Origin: Nocardia higoensis
GTDB taxonomy: Bacteria > Actinomycetota > Actinomycetes > Mycobacteriales > Mycobacteriaceae
DNA length: 64,000 nucleotides
NCBI RefSeq assembly: GCF_015477835.1
Contig: NZ_JADLQN010000003.1
Span: 434,001 to 498,000 of the forward strand
Direction: 5' to 3'
How positions within the stretch are numbered: the first letter of the stretch is position 1; each line of letters starts with the position of its first letter. Under the pieces are notes generated by a model. That model searched no databases. It was given only the letters and a program-made list of their open reading frames with translations, and was not told where the DNA came from. Below are positions 38,735-47,928 of this stretch, one piece after another. The position numbers and the translations under genes are program-made.

Positions 38735-39919
38735 TCATCGCGGACCCGGTGTGCTCACCGTTGTCTGCTCGTTCATCTCGCCGACATCCGAAGCCGAGAC
38801 AGCCGCACTCGACAGACCCCACCGCGCGGCGATCACGCCCGCGCTGCCCGTGCCCGCGCTGCCCGTGCCCGTGCTGACTGTGCCCGCGCTGACCGCGCCT
38901 GCGTCGATCGCCGTACGGGAAGAACCCGGCACGGCGGCGTGCGCATCGATCGCAGCGCGCGCGCCCGCGCCAGGCGAAGCCGGCGTCGCGCGGCGGCCCA
39001 GCACGAAGACGTAGGCGAGGAACAACGCCTCGGCCAGGAAGCCGATCGCCACCCGCACCGGCGCGGGCAACCCGCTGGGGGTCACGAAGCCCTCCAGCAG
39101 GCCGGAGACGAACAGCACGACCACCAGCCCCAGCGCGATCGCCGCGGTCGTCCGGCCCTGCCGCGCCACCGCTTCCAGCCGCCCGAGCCGGCCCGGATCG
39201 ATCAGTGTCCAGCCCAACTGCAGTCCGGCGCCGCCTGCCACGAACACCGCCGTCAGTTCCAGCGTGCCGTGCGGGAGGATGAACCCGAAGAACGCGTCCA
39301 GCCTGCCCGCGTCGGCCATCAGGCCCGCGCTGATACCGACGTTCAGCGCGTTCATGAACAGCAGGTACACCGCGGGCAGGATCAGCACGCCGGTGAACAG
39401 GGCGATCGCGGCCACCCACGAGTTGTTGGTCCATACCTGCGCGGCGAAGGCGTCGTTCGGATGTTCGGTGTAGTAGGTCTCGAAGGCGCCGCCCGGCGCG
39501 GTCAGCGCCTCGTGGTCGTCCGGGACGCCGAAGAACTCCCTGGCCCGGCCCGAGCCTTCGATCCAGCTGCCCAGACCCGCGGCCACCGCGAGGAATGTCG
39601 CCGCCACCCCGGCCCACCACGGCCAGGCCCGGTATACCGCCGCCGGGAAAGTGTGGCTGAAGAACAGGCCGATCTGAGCCCAGGTATCTGACCTGGTGCC
39701 TGCCACCCGGACCCGCGCCCTGGTCAGAATCGCGCTCAATCCCGCCACCAGCTGGGGATCCGGGCTGTGCGTCTGCAGGCGCGCCAGCTGCTGGGAGGTC
39801 CGCCGGTAGAGCACGACCAGTTCGTCGGCCTCGGCCCCGCTGAGCTTGCGCTTGCGCGCGAGCTGGTCGAGTCGGAACCAGGCCCGCCGGTGTGCGTAAC
39901 TGTAGGCGTCTACGTCCAT
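38735..39919 (-). CDS. SpoIIM-like (stage II sporulation protein M family) membrane protein
   Basis: 394 residues. The N-terminal 80 residues are soluble and helical (FRLDQLARKRKLSGAEADEL), then about five membrane segments with the DUF95/SpoIIM pattern NNSWVAAIALFTG, FMNALNVG and FILPHGTLELTAVFVAGGAGL (read as two parts). The last ~80 residues are low-complexity Ala/Gly/Ser/Thr encoded by near-repeats (TGTGSAGTGSAG). Despite the name, non-sporulating actinobacteria carry it in the MoxR cluster (Rv3694c type). GGAAGG precedes the ATG. Divergent from the RDD gene by 44 bases. Confidence 0.88.
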   Translation of the reverse strand: MDVDAYSYAHRRAWFRLDQLARKRKLSGAEADELVVLYRRTSQQLARLQTHSPDPQLVAGLSAILTRARVRVAGTRSDTWAQIGLFFSHTFPAAVYRAWPWWAGVAATFLAVAAGLGSWIEGSGRAREFFGVPDDHEALTAPGGAFETYYTEHPNDAFAAQVWTNNSWVAAIALFTGVLILPAVYLLFMNALNVGISAGLMADAGRLDAFFGFILPHGTLELTAVFVAGGAGLQLGWTLIDPGRLGRLEAVARQGRTTAAIALGLVVVLFVSGLLEGFVTPSGLPAPVRVAIGFLAEALFLAYVFVLGRRATPASPGAGARAAIDAHAAVPGSSRTAIDAGAVSAGTVSTGTGSAGTGSAGVIAARWGLSSAAVSASDVGEMNEQTTVSTPGPR

Positions 39920-39963
39920 GTCGGTTGCCTTCCACTGCCGCCGGTCGAGAGAATGCTGACGAG

Positions 39964-40740
39964 ATGGCTGAATTCACCACCGGCGAAGCGGTCGCCCTCG
40001 AGCTTCCGATCGCCCGCATCCCCACCAGGGCTGCCGCGTTCCTCATCGACGTGGTGGTCCAGGTGACGTGCGCCTTCGGGCTGTTCCTGGCCCTCGCCGT
40101 CCTCGTGGTCGACAGTGGCGTGGATTCCGCCTGGCTGGATACCGCCACCATCGTCATCATCGTCGCCGTGCTGGTCGGCTACCCGGTCGCCTGCGAGACC
40201 TTGATGCGCGGACGGACCCCCGGCAAGGCCGCCTTGGGCCTGCGGGTGCTGCGCGCCGACGGCGGACCGATCGACTTCCGGCACGCGGTCACCCGCGGGC
40301 TGGCGGGCGCGATCGTCGATTTCTGGATGTTCGGCGGTTTCGGCGTGATCGCGCTGCTCACCTCGCTGTGTTCGCCTTCGGCCCGCCGGGTCGGCGATGT
40401 GCTCGCGGGCACCGTGGTCGTGCACGCCGAGGCGCCGCTGCCCGCTCCCGCGATGGCCCGTACGCCACCCTGGCTGTCCGACTGGGCGGCGCGTCTGGAT
40501 CTGTCCGGCATCCCGGAGGATCTCGGGCTCGCCGTGCGTCAGTACCTCACCCGGTTGCCGACCCTCACCCCGCAGGCACAGGACAGCCTCGGCCACCAGC
40601 TGACCGAGGCGGTCTGTGCCCGGCTGCCCGTGGCCCGGCCACCGGGGTACCCACCGGTGCAGATTCTCGGCGCGATCCTCGCCGAACGCCAGCGGCGCGC
40701 GTTGACCCCCGGCGGCCCGGGACTGCTCCGGACGTTCTGA
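39964..40740 (+). CDS. RDD family membrane protein
   Basis: 258 residues with three N-terminal membrane helices and the RDD motif pattern (RIPTRAAAFLIDVVV, ETLMRGRTPGKAALGLRVLR, VGDVLAGTVVV), then a ~100-residue soluble tail. Homologous in place to mycobacterial Rv3695, next to SpoIIM, DUF58 and MoxR. Function unknown. ATG 39964 gives MAEFTTGEAVALELP; the frame upstream is open but overlaps the divergent gene's start. Confidence 0.88.
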   Translation: MAEFTTGEAVALELPIARIPTRAAAFLIDVVVQVTCAFGLFLALAVLVVDSGVDSAWLDTATIVIIVAVLVGYPVACETLMRGRTPGKAALGLRVLRADGGPIDFRHAVTRGLAGAIVDFWMFGGFGVIALLTSLCSPSARRVGDVLAGTVVVHAEAPLPAPAMARTPPWLSDWAARLDLSGIPEDLGLAVRQYLTRLPTLTPQAQDSLGHQLTEAVCARLPVARPPGYPPVQILGAILAERQRRALTPGGPGLLRTF

Positions 40741-41036
40741 TCGACCGAGCCGCTCCGGCTGCCTGTGCCCCCGTGGTCGCCCGGGTGGTGCGGACAGCCC
40801 GGATCGTCGCGACGGCCCGTCCGGCTGCCACCGCTTCGGCCCTCGCGAGTGCCCCGTCCGCTCGGGGCGCGTGGACGGGTCCCCGGCGCGGCGGTCCGAC
40901 AATGCCTCCGGACCCGGACCCGGACCCGGACCCGGACCCGGACCCGGTGGGGTGCCGACGGTCGTCACACGGTGGCGCGCGACATCGCGCGGCTGTCGTA
41001 TTCCGGTACGGCACAGGGTGGCACGGACAGCGCGTC
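40741..41036. other. Gap between convergent RDD and DUF58 genes
   Basis: 296 bases without a gene. Contains six tandem CGGACC units at 40909-40944. Confidence 0.6.
40909..40947. repeat. Hexanucleotide tandem repeat (CGGACC)6
   Basis: Six perfect copies of CGGACC from 40909 to 40944 plus a partial CGG. Lies outside any supported gene and may vary in copy number. Confidence 0.95.
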
Positions 41037-42332
41037 TCATAACGAGCCGGACTTCTTGAGCTCCAGATACGCGTCGGCCAGCGCGTTCGGCAGCCGATCG
41101 GGTGACGCCGACACCACGTCGATGCCCTTACGCCGCAACGATTCCTGCACCAGCGACCGCTCGGCGAGCGCGGACTCGGCAGCGGCGGCGAGATAGAGGT
41201 CGCCGAGGCTGTCCCGGGCGGCGGCGGCCTCGGCGATCTCCGGATCGACCACCGACACCACCAGTACCCGGTGACGATGGGCCAGCACCGGGAGCACGGG
41301 GAGCAGATTCTCCTCCACCACAGCGGCATCCAGGCCGGTGAACAGGACGACCAGGCAGCGCCGCCTGGCACGTTCCAGGGCCGCGCGGACCAAGCCCGCG
41401 CTGTCGGTGTCGATCATGGCGGGCACCACGCCGGCCAGGGCGTGCATGAGCTGGGGCTGCAGACGATTGCCCGCCGCGCCGCGCACCTCGGCGCGCACCG
41501 CGCGGTCGTAGGCGAGTAGGTCGACGGTGTCACCGGCCGCGGCGGCCAGTCCGCCCAGCAGCAGCGCGGCCTCGATGGCGGCGTCGAGACGGGTGCCGTC
41601 CCCGACGCGGCCCGCGGCGATCCGACCGGTGTCGAGCACCATGAGCACATGCCGATTGCGTTCCGGACGCCAGGTCCGCACCAGCACATCGTCGGCGCGG
41701 GCGGTGGCGCGCCAGTCGATGGAGCGCACGTCGTCACCGGCCACGTATTCGCGGAAGGAGTCGAATTCGCTGCCCTGACCGCGAGTGTTGGCGACATTGC
41801 GGCCTTCCAGGTGTTGCAGCCGGGCGACCTTCGAGCGCAGCAGATACTCGCTGCGGAAGGCGGGCAGCGCGCGCAGCCTGGCCTCGGCCGTGCGCCGGAA
41901 CTGCCTGCCCGCCAGGCCGAACGGGCCCAACAGCCGGATCGTGACCGGACCGGCGACACGATCACCGCGGTAGCGCGGGGTCAGCGTGGTCCGCAGTCGC
42001 AGCGCGGTGTTCGGCGTCAAGTCGAAGCGGCGGGTCCGATGCCCGGCACCCGCGCTGTCGGGCCAGTCGTCCCACAGCATGCCCCGCGCGGTGCGCGTGC
42101 CGGTGTTGAGCACGGTCAGTTCGATGTCGGCCTCGCGGCCGAGCCGGACGGTGGTCATCGCCTGCCTGGACAGCGTGAGGTCATCTGGCCGCGCGAGTGC
42201 GGCCAGATCCGCGCACGCCAGCGCCACCAGCAGCGCGGTGGCCGCCACGATGCCGATCCAGGAGGGCAGCACGAGCGCGACGCCGAGCGCCAGCAGCGCC
42301 GCCACCGTGACCAGTCGACCGCTGACGACCAC
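41037..42332 (-). CDS. DUF58 domain protein
   Basis: 431 residues. Two N-terminal membrane helices (about 5-45) precede a beta-rich region and the DUF58 core (GQGSEFDSFREYVAGDDVRSIDWRATA, read as two parts, with RTWRPERNRHVLMVLDTG, a vWA-like metal site start). The partner MoxR ATPase gene is immediately upstream; GTG 42332 lies two bases after the moxR stop. MoxR-DUF58 pairs are thought to act as chaperone-type complexes in envelope stress or maturation. Function here is inferred from family. Confidence 0.9.
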   Translation of the reverse strand: MVVSGRLVTVAALLALGVALVLPSWIGIVAATALLVALACADLAALARPDDLTLSRQAMTTVRLGREADIELTVLNTGTRTARGMLWDDWPDSAGAGHRTRRFDLTPNTALRLRTTLTPRYRGDRVAGPVTIRLLGPFGLAGRQFRRTAEARLRALPAFRSEYLLRSKVARLQHLEGRNVANTRGQGSEFDSFREYVAGDDVRSIDWRATARADDVLVRTWRPERNRHVLMVLDTGRIAAGRVGDGTRLDAAIEAALLLGGLAAAAGDTVDLLAYDRAVRAEVRGAAGNRLQPQLMHALAGVVPAMIDTDSAGLVRAALERARRRCLVVLFTGLDAAVVEENLLPVLPVLAHRHRVLVVSVVDPEIAEAAAARDSLGDLYLAAAAESALAERSLVQESLRRKGIDVVSASPDRLPNALADAYLELKKSGSL

Positions 42333-42334
42333 GG

Positions 42335-43365
<1,031 letters not shown>

Positions 43366-43369
<4 letters not shown>

Positions 43370-44388
43370 CGGACCTCCGTCTCGATCAGATCCAGCTGGG
43401 CGGCGACCACGCGCAGCGCGGACGCGTCGAGCACCGGGGCGAACATGGCCGCGTACACCAGGCCGGGATCGAGCCCGGTGCGGGTGGCGACCGCGCGCAC
43501 CAGCCCATCGTGATCGGCGTCGGCCGCCACGCCGAGCTCGGGCCTGATCCGGCGCAGTGCGGCGGCGCGCAGTTTCGCCGCGACGTAGTCGTGGTCGCCG
43601 CCGCGCCGGTACAGCGCGGCCTGTCCGGCCAGCAGCTCGTTGGCCGCGACCTCCACCGGGCGCGGCTCGCGCACCAGCGCGCCGCGCCGCCTGGCCCGCC
43701 ACCAGATCAGCAGCGCGAACGCGATGAGCAGTTGCAGTCCACCGAAAGCCAGCGGCGCGGGCAGCCGAGAGAAGATCGAGTCCTCGCCCTCGATCGGCGG
43801 CAGGTCGGGGTCGTCGGGCGGCGTCGGCAGATCCGTCGGCGGCTGCGGGGGTGGCGGCGCGGTCGGCGCGGCGCAGGAATGCAGCGCCGCGTAGAGCAGC
43901 AGACCCAGCACGAGCACGGACGCGAGACCGGCCCAGAATCTGGGACTGCGCAGCAGCGCGGGCAGCGGCAGCACGCCGCGACGGGTGCGCGGCACCTTCT
44001 CGACGACCTCGCGCACCTCCGGTTCGGGCCGCGGTGGCGGCGCGGACGCGGAGAACGTGTCGGCGTATTCGAGCCTGCGGTATTCGTCCTCGGTGGCGCC
44101 GCGCCCGCCGTAGACGACCTCGTCGAAAGTGCGTGCGGCGGGCTCCAGTTCGGTGGACACCTCGAGCGGGAGCACAGTGGAGGCGTCGGCGGCGGTCTCG
44201 TCGGCGGTGCGCGACCGGCGCGTCTCGAGCACGCCGCGCTGTTCCATCCCGCGCAGTACCGCGCGGAACCGTTCCCGCAGCGCACGGTCGAAGTCGCGGC
44301 GAGCGGCGGCCTCCTCGGCGGCGGCGCGATGCTCGGCCGCGGCTCCCAGCAGCGGCGGCTCGGGGGCTCGCCGATCGTGTTCGGTCAT
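43366..44388 (-). CDS. Hybrid DUF4129 / DUF4350-like membrane protein
   Basis: 340 residues. Residues 15-115 resemble the cytoplasmic DUF4129 domain (AAEHRAAAEEAAARRDFDRAL, RTADETAADAS, ARTFDEVVYGGRG). A helix at 151-171, a short Pro/Asp linker and a helix at 212-230 follow. Residues ~231-340 resemble the cytoplasmic end of DUF4350 proteins (EVAANELLAGQAALYRRGG, LDPGLVYAAMF). In mycobacteria these are separate genes (Rv3690, Rv3691) with a larger external domain in the second. Overlaps both neighbours by ATGA, so nothing is missing between genes. Confidence 0.75.
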
Positions 44389-45263
44389 GTCCGCCACCCA
44401 TCCCGCCCGGAGGTGGGCACCCGGATGTCCATCCCCTCCCTGCGGCACCGCGCGTCGATGTAATGGACCACGCGCGAGCAGGATTCGACGATCTCGGCGA
44501 ATGCCGCCAGCAGCAGCGACATCGAGGTGAGCAACACGATCACCGGCCACATACGGGTGCCGGAGACATCGGAGACGTACATGGCCAGGCCGAACAGCGG
44601 CACCGTCAACACCGCGAACAAGCCGCGCTGCAGCAGCCACAATCCGGTCAGCCGCCACTGCGCCCCGGAGGCGAGCACCTTGGTCCGGGCGACCCCGTCG
44701 CGATAGGAGACCGGCTCGGCATAGAGCACCGCGGGCAGCGGGAACCGCCCGGCGCGCAGATAGCCGAGCCAGACCACGACGAACGGAACAGTGATCAGCA
44801 GGATGCCTAGCGCGAGCACCCCGACCCCCACCAGCGTGAACACCAGATGCGCCGTGAGGGCCGGGACGGCGTGGGTAGCCAGGGCGGCCAGCGCCGCGCG
44901 CGGGCGCATCCGCTGCCCGAAGACGGACGCCAGCGCGATCGGGACGACGGTGCCGCGCAAGACGGCGCGCATCATCCAGGCGCAGGCCAGCGTGGTCAGC
45001 ACCGCTGTCCATCCGATGGCATCGTCGGAGCCGCCGGTGAGTTCGGCGACGCTCACGGTGAGCAGCGCGACGGCGAGTTCGGCCAGCGCGACGGCCCCGC
45101 CGCCGAGAAGCGCCAGGGTGGCGAGGTTCGCCTGAATCAACGCGAACGGCAGATCCAGCAGTTCACGAAAGGTGAGGGGGCGAACGGGAACGGGTCCGGG
45201 CGACCCCGGCGCCGGTTCGTCCCCCGCCCCGGTGACGCCGGCCGGATCAACGGCTGGCAGCAC
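44385..45263 (-). CDS. Polytopic membrane protein of the MoxR cluster (Rv3689-like)
   Basis: 292 residues with about six membrane helices from residue ~48 on. Soluble ends include LTFRELLDLPFALIQANLATLAL and YAEPVSYRDGVARTKVLASGAQWR, the pattern of glycerophosphodiester-phosphodiesterase-like membrane domains. GTG 45263 is chosen because TAGACT lies 7 bases upstream; the longer open frame lies within the upstream gene. First gene of the four-gene MoxR operon. Confidence 0.75.
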   Translation of the reverse strand: MLPAVDPAGVTGAGDEPAPGSPGPVPVRPLTFRELLDLPFALIQANLATLALLGGGAVALAELAVALLTVSVAELTGGSDDAIGWTAVLTTLACAWMMRAVLRGTVVPIALASVFGQRMRPRAALAALATHAVPALTAHLVFTLVGVGVLALGILLITVPFVVVWLGYLRAGRFPLPAVLYAEPVSYRDGVARTKVLASGAQWRLTGLWLLQRGLFAVLTVPLFGLAMYVSDVSGTRMWPVIVLLTSMSLLLAAFAEIVESCSRVVHYIDARCRREGMDIRVPTSGRDGWRT

Positions 45264-45270
45264 GGATCGG

Positions 45271-45276
45271 AGTCTA
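45271..45276 (-). promoter_or_regulatory. -10 box overlapping the DUF4407 stop codon (candidate)
   Basis: TAGACT on the minus strand starts with the DUF4407 stop codon TAG and ends 7 bases before GTG 45263, implying a leaderless mRNA for the MoxR operon. Confidence 0.6.
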
Positions 45277-46926
45277 GTGGAAACGTGTTCCGGGGGAGTG
45301 GGCGCCGGAATCTGCCTCGACCGTCGGCTCCACGTCGACCATCGGTTCCACGTCCACAACCGTCGCGCCGACCGCACGGTCGGACCAGATCCCCGCCTCG
45401 GGGGCTGTCTCCCGCACGGCCACGGTGATCGTGCGGTTGTGTCGCAGGGTGAAGGTGAGTTCCTCGACCTCATCGATGGCTCGGCGCGCGGTCCGCAGCG
45501 GTCGGGTCGCGGTCTCCACGACGTCGACGACGAACGAGGGCATCAGCGGTCCGATCCATCCGGCGAACGGCAGGTTCCCCAGGACGGGCAGATCGGACCC
45601 GTCCTGCTCCCGCACGGCTCGGACCGGCCGGGCGAACTCGGTGATCCCGATTTCCAGTCCGCCGATCGCGGCGATCACCCGGGTATGGCGCTTCCCGTCA
45701 CCGAAACCCTCGACCGCCGGGGTGCTCGCGCCGGGGCCCGCTTCCGTCGCGACCGGGGCCGCTGTGGCCACTCCGGCGGTTGTCGCGGAAGCCACCGACG
45801 GCGAATCACCCCATCCGGAAGGTGATCCGTCAACTGCGGGCGATCGGGTCCCCGCGGCGGCCGGTAGAGCCTCGCCCGGCGCGGGCAGGGCAGCGGTAGT
45901 GGGGACCGCGGTCGTCAGCCGGACCGCGGCGAGTTCGCGTTCGGCACGCACTTCTGCGGCGGCGGCGCGTAACCGGGCGCGCTGCACGGCGATGGCGGTT
46001 TCTGCATCGCGTTCGGCGGCGTCCACGGCCGCGCGTGCCGCGGCGTGGCGGTCCAGTGAGGTCACCCCCAGCCAGCGGCGCGCCGCCAACGGCAGCAGGG
46101 CGATCACCAGGCCGGCGAGCAGTGCGGCCAGGCGGGGCAGCAGTGCGGTGGCCGAGGCGGTGGTGTGCTGGTGCATGGCCGCCCAGCGCGCGCCGGGGCC
46201 GCGATCGCCGGTCAGTTCGGCCGCGGCGTACGCCGCGGACAGGCTCTGTTCGGCGGCCCGGACGCGCTGATCCAGTTCGGGGGCCAGGTCGCGTGCGGCG
46301 GAGAGCCGGTCGCGGGCGTCGTCGAGCACGGCCTGTGCGGTCCGGTGCTCGGGACCGTCACCGGGGACACCGGTGATCCTGGTGGCCGGGCACTGTTCGG
46401 TCGGATTGAACTCGCAGCGCGCGGTGACCAGCGCCCGATCGGCCTCGGCCTCGGCGTCGGCGATCGTGCCCGCCAGCGACGCCCGCTCGGCGAGAGCGCG
46501 CTCGAGGGCGGTGCGGGCCGTCATCACGCCCGGCGCGGATTGCGCAGCGGCGTGCGCCTTTTCGTCGAGGATGCGATCGATGGCGGCATCCTCGGCCACG
46601 ACGGTGGCGGCTTCGCCGAGGAACGCGCCGAGGGCTAGGGCGAGCAGCACCCGCCCGAGGAACCAGAGTCTGCGCGGCGCGGTGCCCGGCGAGGAGACCA
46701 GTGCCCTGGCGATCACCCCCGCCACCGCGGCCACCGCGGCGGCGACGGCCGCCACCACGGCGACCGGCCACATCGGTGCGCTCGCGGCCGCGGCGACACC
46801 GCCGGCCACCAGCGCCGCCACCGCGACCGCCGCCCCGGTGAGGGCATAGCCTGCGCGCTCGTACGCTTCGCCGAGCGCACTCGGTTGCGCGCCACCGAGC
46901 CGGATGAGCGTTCCGGTGACGGACAT
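45274..46926 (-). CDS. DUF4407 domain membrane protein
   Basis: 550 residues. Helices near residues 26-47, 50-72 and 88-108, a long helical, Ala/Arg/Glu-rich segment (about 115-235) that is probably coiled coil with two Cys (ARCEFNPTEQCP), a further helix near 265-285, another charged helical stretch, and a disordered Ala/Pro/Thr C-terminus. Matches the DUF4407 layout; function unknown. ATG 46926 follows AGGAAG; an in-frame GTG at 46935 abuts that purine run and is less likely. Confidence 0.8.
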   Translation of the reverse strand: MSVTGTLIRLGGAQPSALGEAYERAGYALTGAAVAVAALVAGGVAAAASAPMWPVAVVAAVAAAVAAVAGVIARALVSSPGTAPRRLWFLGRVLLALALGAFLGEAATVVAEDAAIDRILDEKAHAAAQSAPGVMTARTALERALAERASLAGTIADAEAEADRALVTARCEFNPTEQCPATRITGVPGDGPEHRTAQAVLDDARDRLSAARDLAPELDQRVRAAEQSLSAAYAAAELTGDRGPGARWAAMHQHTTASATALLPRLAALLAGLVIALLPLAARRWLGVTSLDRHAAARAAVDAAERDAETAIAVQRARLRAAAAEVRAERELAAVRLTTAVPTTAALPAPGEALPAAAGTRSPAVDGSPSGWGDSPSVASATTAGVATAAPVATEAGPGASTPAVEGFGDGKRHTRVIAAIGGLEIGITEFARPVRAVREQDGSDLPVLGNLPFAGWIGPLMPSFVVDVVETATRPLRTARRAIDEVEELTFTLRHNRTITVAVRETAPEAGIWSDRAVGATVVDVEPMVDVEPTVEADSGAHSPGTRFH

Positions 46927-47523
46927 GGACTGCACTTCCTCCGGATTCGTCGGTCAGGCGAGGGTGGCGGCGCGGGACATTCGAGCGGATATTCGGAGAG
47001 CCAGAGTGACAGGCCGTAGCCCGACACACCGAGCGTGCCCGCATGGATGTGGGCAGGCTCACATCGTGGCGTCCGCTACGCCACCGTGCCGCCTCGGCGG
47101 CCGCCCTTTTCATCGAGGTGGGAGGGCTGCCCGGGAAGGGGCGCGGATCGTCGGAACCCACGGCCGATGATTTCGTCGCAGGGCCGCAACGGGTTCGGCG
47201 AGCAACGGCTCGCGAGGCGGAAACCGTGCGATAGCGAAGCGGTTGCCAGAAGTGTGCTGCAGCGCACGGTGGGAAAAAGAACCCGGACGGTCGGATCAGG
47301 TTAACGGCCTGTCGCACCCGGTGTCGGAAATGTCTCACCGGACGGCCCGGGAGTTAGCCGCGACGACGTTGGTTTGCCGCTGCGGAGCGCTGGGAAATCA
47401 TCTTCGATGCAGGTAGCGGCCGCTTCCGAGGTTCGGTGGGCGCCGCGCCCGCCCGCTCGACCGCCCTCCTTCGCGCCCCTGGCACCCGGTGCCCGGGGAT
47501 CGATCGGGGCCGATGGCCTGCTT
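46927..47523. other. Gap upstream of the gltB leader
   Basis: About 600 bases between divergent DUF4407 and the gltB leader. Several open frames exist, but none has a convincing start or family. Presumably holds the DUF4407 promoter. Confidence 0.5.
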
Positions 47524-47928
47524 TACACTGGACAACGCGCACACGTGGAGGACCGATTGGAAGAAGCCCAGCTAGACCAGGTGATTAGTACTACCTAAGT
47601 TTGTTGGGCCCCGGACCTGACTTATCGTTTGCTCTTACGCCGAACGCCACAACGTTCGGCACCTCGCCTGCTCGGGCTCTCGAAGCCGGTGCCCACAGTA
47701 GTGGGCGAGCACCCGCGCGGAGGTAAGGAACGTGTAAGCGTTCCGTTACCGCCGAGCACCCACTTGTATGAACCAGCGGGTGGACAACTGGAGACGTGAC
47801 TGCACGCCGAAGACCATCAGCGCGGCTGGTTTCCGGATCGTACGGGCGCAGTCTTGACGGAGGCGTTCAACGAAAGACCGTTTTCCTCGAGGTCTTTCTC
47901 CGAAGGCCACTTTCTTGAAGGCAGAGGC
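47524..47928 (+). promoter_or_regulatory. gltB promoter candidate and hairpin-rich leader
   Basis: TACACT (47524-47529) is a candidate -10 about 400 bases before gltB. Downstream are a 17-codon frame (GTG 47545 to TAA 47598), GCCGAACG/CGTTCGGC (47639-47660), GGCACC/GGTGCC (47658-47693) enclosing GGCT/AGCC, GCCCAC-AGTA-GTGGGC (47691-47706), and GGTAAGGAACG/CGTTCCGTTACC (47722-47750, one bulge). Some stems exclude one another. This suggests a regulated leader RNA, but no known riboswitch family was recognised. Confidence 0.5.
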
